Part shown: one piece after another, positions 51,739 through 61,915 of the stretch | How the letters are laid out: each line of letters begins with the position of its first letter | How positions within the stretch are numbered: position 1 is the stretch's first letter | Assembly (NCBI GenBank): GCA_910575005.1 | Contig: CAJTCL010000012.1 | Location: forward strand, 1-64,000 | Source of the DNA: Lachnospiraceae bacterium | Lineage (GTDB): Bacteria; Bacillota; Clostridia; Lachnospirales; Lachnospiraceae | Direction of reading: 5' to 3' | DNA: 64,000 nucleotides | Notes under the pieces: model-generated | What the model saw: the letters and a program-made list of their open reading frames with translations, nothing else | Database searches by the model: none | Told to the model about the DNA's origin: nothing | Translations under genes and position numbers: made by a program

Positions 51739-54700
51739 CTATTTTACAGAAGCTGCCGCAGGAAGACCTGCCTTTTTAAATAATGCCTTATATTTCTTGA
51801 CTTTCTTATTCGGTACATCAATCTTGGCCTTTTTTGCAATCCCCTTACATGCAAGCTTCCCGACCGATTTTAATTTATTGGACTTTAAGGTTACTGTCTT
51901 AAGCTTTGAATCTTGATAGAATGCTTTACTGCCAATCTCTGTAATTCCTGTCCCCATAGTCACAGAGATCAATTGTTTGTCAGAGGCAAATGCAGAAGCG
52001 CCAATCTTTAAAACACTGTTGCCAATCACAACTTTTTTCAGCTTTTTATGATTGTAAAAAGCTTTTGCGCCAATACTTGTAACTTTAAACTTATAGCCAT
52101 TGATCGTTATCGTCTCTGGAATCTTTACAGAAGTATACGTTTTCTTTGCCGGTTTTGTCAAGGCAACTGTGCCATTCTTTGCCGCCGATTTGGTCACTTT
52201 ATAATAGAACTTTCCAATCTTGCGGACAGTACCTTTCTTTGGCACGCTTGCCTTTTTCACAGTCACAACAGCCTTATCATATTTGGATTTATCCAATGTG
52301 GAAGCTGCTTTTACAGTGACCTTTGCCGCCGTCTCATTTGCGGCTACCGTAAGAAGACCCTTGCTGCTGATCGTGGTCTTGCTGCTCTTATTGCCTTCTA
52401 CACTCCAAGTCACAGTACTTGGAGCATTATTCTTGCCTGTTACTTTGGCCTGGAACTGCTTGGTTTTTCCAACCTGCACGGTTGCTGTCTTGGGCGTTAC
52501 ACTGACACTTTCCACTTCTGGATTCTGCGTTTTCGCAATCACCGTCACAAATACCTGGGCATACACGGAATCATCTCTTTTAGAAACAGCTTTTATCTTC
52601 AGTTTCTGCGCTGTCTCATCTTCGCCAATCTTTAAGAATCCCGTCTGACTGATCGTGGTCTTGCTGCTCTTATTGCCCTCGACACTCCAGACTACTTTCT
52701 CAGTTTCTTCTCCCTCTGCCGTAAATTGCTGGCTCGCTCCTGCCTCAAGCTGCAGCGTAATGCAGATAATCCCCAATTCCGGTTCCTGTGTATCATCCTT
52801 GGTGACAGTAACTTCTGCCTCATCATATTTGGTTGGGTCTTCTGTGGAGGCGGCTCTCACAAAAAGCTTGCTCCCTGCTTCATCCTCCGCCACGTGCAAG
52901 AGTCCATCTGTACTGATTTTTGTTTTGTCACTGCTATTTCCAGACACACTCCAGTCCACGGTCTCTGCTGCGCCATTTTTTACGCTTACATCTGCTTTGA
53001 ACCGCTGACTCTTTCCAGTCTGTACCGTTGCTGTCTTGGGCGTTACACTGACACTTTCCACTTCTGGCGTACCCTCTGAGGGGCTGGACACTGCCTTCAC
53101 GTTCCATAACTGAAGTTTAGAGTCACTGGCTGCTTTCTGTACTGCTTTTGCTGCCGGATTTTCTGATTCCAAGGTCAAATACAATCCTGTCTTAGCATTT
53201 TTAAATTTCACATACTCGCCGCTTGGTTCCTGAATCCAATTTTGATCTTCCCCACCAGTGTACGGCCAGATAATCAGGCGTTCCCCCTCATTGGAGTTTC
53301 CGCCATTTACAGCGATCACACTAAAACTCTTAATATTTACCAGCTTTACGGTATCTGTGTCTCCCACTTTGCTGGATTCTAAATACCATTTCTGATTGGC
53401 CTGGCCGCTGTAATCCCAGGAAATAACATTGGCAAGAGATTTCACACCTCCGCCCTCCACACAGAGCGCCTGCCCTGTCTCGGCATTCTGGATGGATACA
53501 ATCTTATCCTCTGCAATCGTCTCAGACATATCCTTCTCATTTCCAGTCAGTGGCGTCCCCTGTGTGGTAAAGGTACTAATAGAATATGCTGGAAGCTCTG
53601 CACTCACTTTACGTCCATTGAAATTAATATCCACATTCTTTGTCTGATTGCTGCCATTCTTTACTAAAAGGGCGATGGTTCCATCCAGATTACGGAAAGC
53701 AATCTCACGCAGCTCTTTGGAATATACGGAATCTGCTTCCTGATCAGAATCTTGTGTCAGCTCATAGGGCATATCATAAGTGCCGCCGCTCTCAATTCTG
53801 CGTGCCCCTGCTTTTACCGCATCCGTGTAATGTTTTGTCTCATAAAATTGAGGGTTGACAGTATATTTTTTTGTTGTCTCATTTACTGTAATCGGTGCAT
53901 TTTGATGCCAGGGATTTTCTGCGGTGTTATTTCCGCCTGGATTTACACCATCCCATTCCAAAACCATATTCCAGAGGTTATAGGCTGAAATACCATTTGA
54001 CAGATACATCCACATTTCATCAAACTGATATTGTGCATACTGCCAGTTATTATTGCCGTCTCCGCACATGGTCTCTGACTGCATCATTCCCAAATCAAAC
54101 CCTGTACGATATAAAGAACGTGCCTTGTTGTAAGACCACCACTGGAAATTGATTCCAGAGATATATTTTCTGGCATCCTGGTCATTCAGTGTAGGATCGA
54201 TCAGGCTGTCATCTGAATTGGTGAAAGTCCCCAGATAAATCTGTACGCCTAATTCCTTCATTTCCGGCCCCAGATAGCCCTTGATAAAATCTCGCAGCTG
54301 TTCACCTGTCCAAACACAAGAAGCATATGCAGTCCACATCGTCGGCTCATTCTGCGGCGATACCATATAGATATCAATCCCTTCTGCTTCGTATGCCTCA
54401 ATAAATTTTCGGAAATACTTGGCATATGCAGCCATATTTTCTGGCGTACTGTCAAAATAACCAGCAATCAGACTATTCCACGCAGAACCATCCTCTGCCT
54501 TTTTCATCCAAGCAGGTGGAGACCAGGGAGAAGCCCATAATTTCAAATTAGGTTGACGCTCAAGCGCTGCCTTGATATAGGGAATCAATTTTTCCTGATC
54601 TCTGGCAATGGAGAAGTGTTCCATCTCATAATCATCTTCGGTATCATTGAGTGAATATAAATCCATCGCATAGTCACTAGAGCCTATTGGTATTCTTCCC

Positions 54701-57700
54701 ATTGTCAGATGAAGGCCCTCTGGCTCATCTGGTTTAAACAACAGATCTAAAATATGATTCCGCTCTGCTTCTGTGAGCTGCATCAACTTATCCCAGCCAC
54801 GCTCATTAAAGCAGCCGCCCCAGACATTCTCTGCCATCTGCTGATAAGTAATAGTTTCATCCACATCAATATAGAGTTCACTGTGGTTATTCTCATCCCA
54901 ATCTGTACTCTTCAAAGTGCCCTTATCTTGCAAATATTTTCCATCCTCGGACAAAACCCAGCTCACATCGCCTTCCTGTGGCGGATCCACTGGTTTTTCT
55001 GGTATCATAACTGTCACGGCTACTTGATCAAATTTACTCTCATCCTCCGTGGAAACAGCCTTTATGGTCAGAGTTTTAGCCGTTTCACTATCTGCAACTG
55101 TCAACAACCCTGCTGTACTGACTGTTGTAGTTTTGCTTTTATTGCCGCTGACGCTCCAGGTTACAGTCTGGGCGGCGCCATTTTTTACACTTACTTCTGC
55201 GGTAAACTGCTGTGTTTTTCCAGCTTCTACCGTTGCCGTCTTTGGTGTCACACTTACGGATTCTACCATCGGATCTGTACTCTCTGTTGCTGTCAATGTC
55301 ACCTCTGCCTCGCCATATTTGGTCACATCCTCCGTGGAAACCGCCTTTACTGTAATCTTCTCTGCCGTTTCCTCTTCTGCCACAGTCAGCAATCCTTTCT
55401 CACTGATTGTAGTGCCACTATTATGATTTCCGCTGACGTTCCAGGCTACAGTCTCTTTTGCTCCGCCCTTTACTTCCACCTTCGCAGTAAACTGCCTGGT
55501 AGTTCCATATTGTACATTTGCTGTCTTAGGCGTCACATCTACAGACACTACTTCAGGCGCTGTTTTCTCTATCGTCACAGTTGCTTTTGCTATTTTACCT
55601 GTGTCAAAGGTAGAGGCAGCCCTGACAGTCAACGTGGAAGCTGTCTCGTCCGCTGCTACCGTCAAAAGACCCGTTCTGCTGATTCCTGTACCGGCGCTCT
55701 GACTGCCTTCCAATTCCCAGTTTACGGTTTCCGGCGCCCCGCTTCCGCCTGTCACTGCGGCGGTAAACTGCTGGCTGTTTCCAGTCTGCATGGTAAGATT
55801 CCCAGGAGTAATACTGACAGACTCTATCATCGGAACATCAACAGAAGCCTTTTCTACCTTCCAAGACTTATCATCTTTGCCCTCTTCCCAACTCCATAAA
55901 ATCGCTGGATTCGGATTGACACTGGCATTGATCGCCATATAAAGTTCCGTGCCTGCTTTTTTAAACCTTACATACCCATCCCCTGTATCTTCCATCACCC
56001 AGTTTTGGCTGACATCATCACTTTCTGGCTGAATCGTCACTTGATCTAATTGATTCCCACCGGCTGAGGCCACATTAAAACTTTTCAAATTTACCAACTT
56101 TACTACATGATTTGTCTCGTCCACAGTTTTGATATACCATTTCTGGTTCATCTCGCCGCTGTAATTATAGCGCAGTACCTGCGCTCCCGTTTTCGCACCT
56201 CCATCATTGATACACAACCCTAATTCTGCACTATTTGCTCCTGGTACTTTATTTATAAGTTTGACAATATTTTCCTGAGAAATCTTCTCTGTCATATCTG
56301 TCTCAGTCCCAGTCAAAGGAGTTCCCTGTGCTGTAAAAGTATGTATGGAATGGGCTGGAAGCTTTGCACTGACTTTTCGTCCATTGAAATTGATATCCAC
56401 ATGTTTGGCTTCATCACTGCCATTTTTTACTAACAAAGATATCGTTCCATCTGAATTTCGGAAAGCAATCTCACGCAGAGGGGCACAATATACCGAATCC
56501 TCCTGCTTATCTGAATTTTCAGAAAGCGTATAGGGCATATCGTAAGTTCCGCCGCTCTCAATTCTGCGTGCCCCAGGTTTTACCGCATCTGTAAAATGTT
56601 TGGTCTCATAATACTGAGGGTTAATACTATACTGTTTTGTTGTCTCATTTACCGTAATCGGTGCATTCTGGTGCCAGGGATTTGGGGCGGTATTGTTTCC
56701 GCCTGGGCTTACCCCATCCCATTCCAAAACCATATTCCACAGATTATAGGCTGAGATACCATTAGACAGATACATCCACATCAAATCAAATTGATTTTCT
56801 GCATACTGCCAGTTATTATTTCCATCTCCGCACATCGTCTCTGACTGCATCATTCCCTGAGGAAAACCAGTTCGGTACAAAGCACGGGCACTGTTATAAG
56901 ACCACCATTGAAAATTGATCCCAGAGATATATTTTCTTGCCTCTGTATCATTTAACGTCGGATCCATCAATTTATCATTGGAATCTGTAAAAGTTCCCAG
57001 ATAAATCTGTACGCCAAGTTCCTGCATCCTGGGCCCTAAATAATCGCGAATAAAATCCCGAAGCTGTTCTCCAGACCAAACACAGGAAGAATATGGTGTA
57101 TTCATAGTCGGCTCGTTCTGTGGAGAAACCATATAAATTTCAATACCTTCCGCATCATAGGCCTCAATAAATTTACAAAAATACTGTGCATATGTCTCCA
57201 TATTTTGTGGCGTATATTCAATAAAACCACCATTTTTCTGATCGACTGTGTGCGGAACACCTTTGTCTGTCTGCTTCATCCACCAAGGCGGGGACCAAGG
57301 CGACGCCCAAATCTTTAAATTCGGCTGGCGTTCCAAAGCCGCTTTTATATATGGAATCAACTTTTCCTGATCACGAGCGATAGAAAAATCATGCAACTCA
57401 TAATCATCTTCCGTCTCATCCAGTGAATACATATCCATAGCATAATCACTAGAACCAATTGGCATTCTCGCCATTGTCAGATGTAGTCCGTCAGGTTCAT
57501 CTGGTTGGAACAAAAGATCAAGGATATGATTTCGTTCTTCTTCTGTCAACTGCATCAACTTATCCCAGCCCCGTTCGTTAAAACAACCGCCCCATACATT
57601 CTGAGCCATTTCCTGATAAGTAATGTTTTGATCCACATCAATATAGAGCTCGCTGTGGTTGTTTGGGTCCCACTCTGTGGTAGTCAAATCTGCCTGTTTT

Positions 57701-57876
57701 TGCATATAATTTCCATCCTCAGACATCACCCAAGACACCGTGTCCGTCTCATTCGCCGCATGGCTGACTGATGCCGGACGAATACCGATACCAGAAACAG
57801 CTAAACTGGCTGTAAGCAATACAGACAGGCAGATTTTTTTGATAGATACTGCTTTTTTGCATTTCTCCCGCTTCAT
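51739..57876 (-). CDS. Giant secreted glycoside hydrolase with two GH30 domains, lectin-like, Ig-like and BspA repeats
   Basis: 2045 residues. A signal peptide (1-41, cut near SHAANE) leads to: GH30 domain 1 (about 46-525; acid/base E255 in SPQNEPT, nucleophile candidate E346 in MMQSETMCGD); ricin-type beta-trefoil (530-680); three bacterial Ig-like domains (688-957); GH30 domain 2 (about 970-1445; E1177, E1268); a second ricin-type domain (1450-1595); three more Ig-like domains (1604-1873); and BspA-like leucine-rich repeats (1915-2010). The two halves are clearly tandem copies; both keep the catalytic residues. There is no LPxTG, so surface attachment, if any, is through repeats or lectin domains. 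GH30 enzymes cut beta-linked glycans; the exact substrate cannot be read. Single-gene unit with AAGGAGG. Confidence 0.9.
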   Translation of the reverse strand: MKREKCKKAVSIKKICLSVLLTASLAVSGIGIRPASVSHAANETDTVSWVMSEDGNYMQKQADLTTTEWDPNNHSELYIDVDQNITYQEMAQNVWGGCFNERGWDKLMQLTEEERNHILDLLFQPDEPDGLHLTMARMPIGSSDYAMDMYSLDETEDDYELHDFSIARDQEKLIPYIKAALERQPNLKIWASPWSPPWWMKQTDKGVPHTVDQKNGGFIEYTPQNMETYAQYFCKFIEAYDAEGIEIYMVSPQNEPTMNTPYSSCVWSGEQLRDFIRDYLGPRMQELGVQIYLGTFTDSNDKLMDPTLNDTEARKYISGINFQWWSYNSARALYRTGFPQGMMQSETMCGDGNNNWQYAENQFDLMWMYLSNGISAYNLWNMVLEWDGVSPGGNNTAPNPWHQNAPITVNETTKQYSINPQYYETKHFTDAVKPGARRIESGGTYDMPYTLSENSDKQEDSVYCAPLREIAFRNSDGTISLLVKNGSDEAKHVDINFNGRKVSAKLPAHSIHTFTAQGTPLTGTETDMTEKISQENIVKLINKVPGANSAELGLCINDGGAKTGAQVLRYNYSGEMNQKWYIKTVDETNHVVKLVNLKSFNVASAGGNQLDQVTIQPESDDVSQNWVMEDTGDGYVRFKKAGTELYMAINASVNPNPAILWSWEEGKDDKSWKVEKASVDVPMIESVSITPGNLTMQTGNSQQFTAAVTGGSGAPETVNWELEGSQSAGTGISRTGLLTVAADETASTLTVRAASTFDTGKIAKATVTIEKTAPEVVSVDVTPKTANVQYGTTRQFTAKVEVKGGAKETVAWNVSGNHNSGTTISEKGLLTVAEEETAEKITVKAVSTEDVTKYGEAEVTLTATESTDPMVESVSVTPKTATVEAGKTQQFTAEVSVKNGAAQTVTWSVSGNKSKTTTVSTAGLLTVADSETAKTLTIKAVSTEDESKFDQVAVTVMIPEKPVDPPQEGDVSWVLSEDGKYLQDKGTLKSTDWDENNHSELYIDVDETITYQQMAENVWGGCFNERGWDKLMQLTEAERNHILDLLFKPDEPEGLHLTMGRIPIGSSDYAMDLYSLNDTEDDYEMEHFSIARDQEKLIPYIKAALERQPNLKLWASPWSPPAWMKKAEDGSAWNSLIAGYFDSTPENMAAYAKYFRKFIEAYEAEGIDIYMVSPQNEPTMWTAYASCVWTGEQLRDFIKGYLGPEMKELGVQIYLGTFTNSDDSLIDPTLNDQDARKYISGINFQWWSYNKARSLYRTGFDLGMMQSETMCGDGNNNWQYAQYQFDEMWMYLSNGISAYNLWNMVLEWDGVNPGGNNTAENPWHQNAPITVNETTKKYTVNPQFYETKHYTDAVKAGARRIESGGTYDMPYELTQDSDQEADSVYSKELREIAFRNLDGTIALLVKNGSNQTKNVDINFNGRKVSAELPAYSISTFTTQGTPLTGNEKDMSETIAEDKIVSIQNAETGQALCVEGGGVKSLANVISWDYSGQANQKWYLESSKVGDTDTVKLVNIKSFSVIAVNGGNSNEGERLIIWPYTGGEDQNWIQEPSGEYVKFKNAKTGLYLTLESENPAAKAVQKAASDSKLQLWNVKAVSSPSEGTPEVESVSVTPKTATVQTGKSQRFKADVSVKNGAAETVDWSVSGNSSDKTKISTDGLLHVAEDEAGSKLFVRAASTEDPTKYDEAEVTVTKDDTQEPELGIICITLQLEAGASQQFTAEGEETEKVVWSVEGNKSSKTTISQTGFLKIGEDETAQKLKIKAVSKRDDSVYAQVFVTVIAKTQNPEVESVSVTPKTATVQVGKTKQFQAKVTGKNNAPSTVTWSVEGNKSSKTTISSKGLLTVAANETAAKVTVKAASTLDKSKYDKAVVTVKKASVPKKGTVRKIGKFYYKVTKSAAKNGTVALTKPAKKTYTSVKIPETITINGYKFKVTSIGAKAFYNHKKLKKVVIGNSVLKIGASAFASDKQLISVTMGTGITEIGSKAFYQDSKLKTVTLKSNKLKSVGKLACKGIAKKAKIDVPNKKVKKYKALFKKAGLPAAASVK

Positions 57877-58035
57877 GTTACCTTCCTCCTTGCCGTTTTT
57901 ATCTTTCTATTGTAGCATGGAGGTTTTCAGCCAAATATAGAATAAAATTACCAGATTCTATAAATTTATTACCACTTTTAGCTCCCAGAACAAACTCATA
58001 TTAGCCACCCTTCTATGTGCAAGTTTGCATCATAG

Positions 58036-58082
58036 AAAAAAAAGAACTGCCACACTAAAAATAGTATGACAATTCCTTTTTC
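58036..58082 (-). terminator. Terminator after cysK
   Basis: On the minus strand GGAATTGTCATACT pairs with AGTGTGGCAGTTC and is followed by eight Ts. Confidence 0.85.
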
Positions 58083-58091
58083 CTCATGCTC

Positions 58092-59024
58092 CTACTCCAC
58101 AAACAGTGGTGTAGAATAATATCTGTCACCGCTGTCCGGCAGCAATGCCACAATGGTCTTGCCCTGGTACTCTGGACGTTTTGCAAGCTCCAATGCAGTA
58201 TATAACGCTGCACCAGAAGAAATTCCCACTAATACGCCCTCTGTCTGGGCAATTTCCTTACCCATCTCAAAAGCATCCTCACTCGACACGGCAACAATCT
58301 CATCGTATATCTTGGTATTTAAAGTGTCTGGCACAAATCCCGCGCCAATTCCCTGAATTTTATGAGGGCCGGCCTTACCCTCAGACAACACCGGCGAATC
58401 TAAAGGCTCCACAGCCACAACTTTGATCTCTGGATTTTGAGATTTTAAATATTCCCCAACTCCAGTGATGGTTCCCCCTGTGCCGACGCCAGCCACAAAA
58501 GCATCCACCTTGCCCTCGGTATCTCTCCAGATTTCAGGTCCAGTGGTTTTTCTATGAACCTCTGGATTGGCTGGATTTTCAAACTGCCCTGGAAGGAAGC
58601 TGTTGGGCAGTTGTTTTGCCAGCTCTTTGGCAGCAGCAATAGCCCCTTTCATCCCCTGACTGCCCTCTGTAAGTACTAACTGTGCGCCATAGGCTTTTAA
58701 GATATTTCTGCGCTCTACACTCATAGTTTCTGGCATAGTAAGTAGTACCTGGTAGCCCTTTGCCGCGGCAATGGCAGCAAGACCAATTCCAGTATTTCCT
58801 GATGTTGGCTCTATAATCACAGAACCTTCCTTTAAAATTCCTTTTTCCTCCGCATCCTCAATCATAGCTTTGGCGATACGGTCTTTGACACTTCCAGCAG
58901 GATTCAAATACTCCAATTTTACCAACACTCTTGCCTTAAGGCCATATTTTTGCTCTATATTTTTCACCTCTACCAAAGGCGTATTACCAATTAAATCTAA
59001 TGTACCTTGATATATCCCAGACAT
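58092..59024 (-). CDS. cysK: Cysteine synthase (O-acetylserine sulfhydrylase)
   Basis: 310 residues from [20 protein letters not shown] (AGGAGG 9 nt upstream; the frame has 3 more codons). PLP lysine in [13 protein letters not shown], substrate loop [11 protein letters not shown], phosphate loop [13 protein letters not shown]. Makes cysteine from O-acetylserine and sulfide. It is 25 bp behind metY, in one operon from the promoter at 60578. Confidence 0.96.
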   Translation of the reverse strand: MSGIYQGTLDLIGNTPLVEVKNIEQKYGLKARVLVKLEYLNPAGSVKDRIAKAMIEDAEEKGILKEGSVIIEPTSGNTGIGLAAIAAAKGYQVLLTMPETMSVERRNILKAYGAQLVLTEGSQGMKGAIAAAKELAKQLPNSFLPGQFENPANPEVHRKTTGPEIWRDTEGKVDAFVAGVGTGGTITGVGEYLKSQNPEIKVVAVEPLDSPVLSEGKAGPHKIQGIGAGFVPDTLNTKIYDEIVAVSSEDAFEMGKEIAQTEGVLVGISSGAALYTALELAKRPEYQGKTIVALLPDSGDRYYSTPLFVE

Positions 59025-59049
59025 TCTTGACATCCTCCTATTTCAAAAA

Positions 59050-60363
59050 TTATTCTAAATTTACCGCCTGAAACGCCTCTTCCAGATCTTCAATAATATC
59101 ATCAATATGCTCTGTTCCAATCGAAAGACGAATGGTATTTTTGGCGATTCCCTGTTCCTGCATCTCCTGTTCATTCAACTGTGAATGTGTCGTGGAAGCT
59201 GGATGAATGGCAAGAGATTTTACATCCGCCACATTTGCCAACAGGGAAAATACTTCCAAATTATCTATAAAATCCTTGGCTGTGCGGTCGTCGCCTTTGA
59301 TCTCAAACGTAAAGATAGAACCGCCTCCCTTGGGGAAATATTTCTGATACAAGGCCTGCTGCTTTGGATCCGTACTCACAGAAGGATGGTGTACCGCTTC
59401 CACCTGCGGATGACGATTTAAGTATTCAACCACCTTTAAAGCATTTTCTACATGCCGCTCCACTCTCAAGGACAGGGTCTCCAATCCCTGTAAAAAGATA
59501 AATGCATGAAACGGCGAGAGTGTCGCTCCTGTATCTCTTAAGAGAATCGCGCGGATTTTAGTCACAAAAGCTGCCGCCCCTGCCGCCTTGGTAAAACTCA
59601 CGCCATGATAACTTGGATTTGGCTCAGTGAGCGCAGGAAACTTACCGGAAGCCTCCCAATCAAATTTTCCGCTGTCCACAATCACGCCTCCAATCGCAGT
59701 TCCATGTCCGCCGATAAACTTTGTTGCCGAATGTACCACAATATCAGCGCCATATTCAATCGGCCTTACCAGAAATGGAGTTGCAAAAGTACTGTCAACC
59801 ACCAAAGGAATCTTATGAGCATGTGCAATCTTAGCAATCGCTTCTATGTCGCTGACATCGGAATGAGGATTGCCCAAAGTCTCAATATAAACCGCCTTGG
59901 TATTTTCTTGGATGGCATTCTCAAAATGACTGACGTCGGAAGGATCCACAAATGTCGTCGTAATTCCATAGTCAGGAAGCGTATGTTCCAGCAGATTGTA
60001 ACTGCCGCCATAAATATTATTGGCTGCTACAATGTGCTCGCCACTCTTGGCCAGATTTTGAATTGTATAGGTCACAGCCGCTGCCCCAGAAGCAACCGCC
60101 AGGGCTGCCGCTCCGCCCTCTAGCGCTGCAATTCTCTGTTCAAAGATATCCTGCGTGGGATTGGTCAGCCTTCCATAAATATTACCTGCATCCTGAAGCC
60201 CAAATCTTGCCGCCGCATGATCAGAGTTATGGAACACATAGGAAGAAGTTGCATAGATAGGTACCGCTCTGGCGTCCGTAACCGGATCTGGCTGTTCCTG
60301 TCCCACGTGTAATTGTAAGGTTTCAAATTTCAGTTTTCTATCGGTATATGCTTTTTTTGCCAT
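59050..60363 (-). CDS. metY: O-acetylhomoserine sulfhydrylase
   Basis: 437 residues, the length of MetY rather than the roughly 390 of MetB/MetC. PLP lysine in VVHSATKFIGGHG; family segments YGRLTNPTQDIFEQRIAALE, the FLQGLETLSLRVERH region and ATTHSQL. Makes homocysteine from O-acetylhomoserine and sulfide. Upstream are a 205-nt leader with a Cys-containing ORF and a consensus promoter. The JAMM/ThiF/TtcA-like genes directly upstream may deliver sulfur to it. Confidence 0.95.
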   Translation of the reverse strand: MAKKAYTDRKLKFETLQLHVGQEQPDPVTDARAVPIYATSSYVFHNSDHAAARFGLQDAGNIYGRLTNPTQDIFEQRIAALEGGAAALAVASGAAAVTYTIQNLAKSGEHIVAANNIYGGSYNLLEHTLPDYGITTTFVDPSDVSHFENAIQENTKAVYIETLGNPHSDVSDIEAIAKIAHAHKIPLVVDSTFATPFLVRPIEYGADIVVHSATKFIGGHGTAIGGVIVDSGKFDWEASGKFPALTEPNPSYHGVSFTKAAGAAAFVTKIRAILLRDTGATLSPFHAFIFLQGLETLSLRVERHVENALKVVEYLNRHPQVEAVHHPSVSTDPKQQALYQKYFPKGGGSIFTFEIKGDDRTAKDFIDNLEVFSLLANVADVKSLAIHPASTTHSQLNEQEMQEQGIAKNTIRLSIGTEHIDDIIEDLEEAFQAVNLE

Positions 60364-60422
60364 AATTATTTCTCCTTTATCTTAATTCAGTGATACTTTC
60401 GCTTTATCTGTTCCTTTGTTCC

Positions 60423-60518
60423 TTAACAATCTCTCCTACAACCATCTTGCTTGTCATTTTTGCAGCTCCACATTCGAACATCTCTCAAATTGTAACCTTT
60501 TCTCCAACTTAATCTCAT
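60423..60518 (-). CDS. Putative 31-codon leader ORF with three cysteines before metY
   Basis: Starts MRLSWRKGYNLRDVRMWSCK and ends with CRRDC and TGA-free TAA stop; three Cys codons fall in the last 13. AGGAAG lies about 8 nt before ATG. It lies in the metY leader between the promoter and metY. A cysteine-sensing leader is conceivable but unproven. Confidence 0.35.
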   Translation of the reverse strand: MRLSWRKGYNLRDVRMWSCKNDKQDGCRRDC

Positions 60519-60551
60519 CTTTGCACTTCCTTTTCCTATTTTCCCTACAGG

Positions 60552-60574
60552 TTTACTTGGTTATTAAGTATAAA
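60552..60574. promoter_or_regulatory. Dyad at the metY transcription start
   Basis: TTTACTT and AAGTATAAA flank GGTTATT just downstream of the metY -10 element. It may be the operator for a repressor of sulfur metabolism (for example an Rrf2/CymR-type protein). It does not match a consensus I can state with certainty. Confidence 0.35.
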
Positions 60575-60577
60575 AAC

Positions 60578-60606
60578 ACTATACCTCATTTTCTCAACAG
60601 TGTCAA
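60578..60606 (-). promoter_or_regulatory. Promoter of metY-cysK
   Basis: On the minus strand TTGACA (60606-60601), 17-bp spacer, TATAGT (60583-60578). Confidence 0.75.
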
Positions 60607-60723
60607 CCACTTATTTTTCAGTTATCCTCTCCCTTCATATAAGAATAACCAATTTAAGAAAAAATCTTGTATTACTATATTAAAAATAACTGTATCATGA
60701 TATATTTAACCACTACAGTAATC

Positions 60724-61134
60724 TTACACAACCACCAGTTTTTCCTCTTCTAGCCTTCCTTTTTCATTCAAATAAAACGCCCTTAACACTGGTTTGGCAT
60801 CCATGAGCGATAAAATAAGATAGCGAAAACCTCTGTCATTTGCCAATCGCCTGTCTTCCTTCGAAGGCTCTGCACTCGTCTTGGGATGAGAATGAAAATT
60901 ACCCAACAGCACAAAGCCACAGGAACGCAGATCTTTGATAGCGGCAAACTGCTCTTTCGGATTCATCGAAAAATGTGTCTCGCTGTAATCTATATTAGTA
61001 AGAAAAAGTACGCTCTTCACATAGCCATCCACACCATCTACTCTGCCCCCTAATAAACCACAGGCTTCAAAGGGCAGTTGCTGCTGACAATATGCCACAA
61101 TCGTTTTATAATCCTGTTTTGTTACATATAACAT
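60724..61134 (-). CDS. JAMM/MPN-type metalloprotease
   Basis: 136 residues from MLYVTKQDYKTIVAYCQQQL. The JAMM zinc motif is complete: E in PFEACGLLGG, then NFHSHPKTSAEPSKED. Prokaryotic JAMM proteins such as Mec and HcyD cut a sulfur-carrier protein after sulfur or amino-acid transfer. The gene overlaps the ThiF-like gene by 29 bp, so both are made together. The neighbourhood (ThiF-like E1, MetY, CysK) supports a role in thiocarboxylate-dependent cysteine or homocysteine synthesis, but no carrier protein is visible. Confidence 0.85.
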   Translation of the reverse strand: MLYVTKQDYKTIVAYCQQQLPFEACGLLGGRVDGVDGYVKSVLFLTNIDYSETHFSMNPKEQFAAIKDLRSCGFVLLGNFHSHPKTSAEPSKEDRRLANDRGFRYLILSLMDAKPVLRAFYLNEKGRLEEEKLVVV

Positions 61135-61915
61135 TGTCTTCCACCACAATACTGGGATGTTCCCCACAGACAGCACAGCCTGGCACCTGTCCAGGTAATT
61201 TTATGTTACGAAATTCCATCTTCAAGGCGTCATACGTCATAAGCCTTCCCGTCAGAAGTTCTCCTGTTCCCAGCAAATATTTCATGACTTCCATCGCCTG
61301 CAGGCTGCCAATCACCCCTGCCATCGCCCCAATAATTCCCACCTGTTTACAGTTTGGCACGGCGTCTTCTGGCGGAGGACTTTGAAAGACACAGCGATAA
61401 CAAGGCCCCTCCCCTGGAACATATGTCATAAGCTGTCCCTGGAAACGGCTAATCCCCGCATGACAGAACGGCTTTTTTGCTAAAACACAGGCATCGTTGA
61501 TCAAAAATTTTGCTGAAAAATGATCGGTGCAATCCACAATAAAGTCATAATCTGTCACCAATTGCCAAATATTTTCTGAATTCACAAATACAGAATATGT
61601 ATGGACAGTCACATCTGGATTCATTTTGTGAATTTTTTCCTGGATAGATTTGATCTTAGCCTTTCCAATATCTGCAGTTGTATGACCAATCTGTCTCTGT
61701 AGGTTGGATAGATCTACATCATCTGCATCTACAATACCGATTGTTCCCACTCCAGCAGCAGCAAGATATAGCGCCACTGGTGAACCTAATCCTCCGGCGC
61801 CAACAATCAACACTCTGCCCTGCAGCAACTTTTGTTGTCCTTCCATGCCTGCTTCTGCAAGTACAAGATGTCTTGCATAACGCTCTATTTGTTCTTTTGT
61901 CAACACTTCCATCAT
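61106..61915 (-). CDS. ThiF/MoeB/HesA-family E1-like adenylyltransferase
   Basis: 269 residues. ATP-binding GAGGLGSPVALYLAAAGVG, SNLQRQIGHTTADIG, catalytic cysteine in EDAVPNCKQVGIIGA, zinc cysteines CYRC and CAVCGEHP. This class activates the C-terminal Gly-Gly of a sulfur carrier (ThiS, MoaD, HcyS) by adenylation. Residues match an intact protein. It is coupled to the TtcA-like gene upstream (4-bp overlap) and to the JAMM gene downstream. Confidence 0.9.
   Translation of the reverse strand: MMEVLTKEQIERYARHLVLAEAGMEGQQKLLQGRVLIVGAGGLGSPVALYLAAAGVGTIGIVDADDVDLSNLQRQIGHTTADIGKAKIKSIQEKIHKMNPDVTVHTYSVFVNSENIWQLVTDYDFIVDCTDHFSAKFLINDACVLAKKPFCHAGISRFQGQLMTYVPGEGPCYRCVFQSPPPEDAVPNCKQVGIIGAMAGVIGSLQAMEVMKYLLGTGELLTGRLMTYDALKMEFRNIKLPGQVPGCAVCGEHPSIVVEDNVICNKTGL

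Noticed and set aside
54754-55899. 381-codon plus-strand frame inside the GH30 gene
   Set aside because: It is antisense to strongly conserved GH30 and Ig-like coding sequence, has no ribosome-binding site, and has Cys/Phe/His-rich composition typical of a shadow frame.
60364-60620. SAM riboswitch or T-box in front of metY
   Set aside because: Neither the conserved SAM-box core nor a T-box sequence is seen; only a promoter, a dyad and a short ORF are supported.
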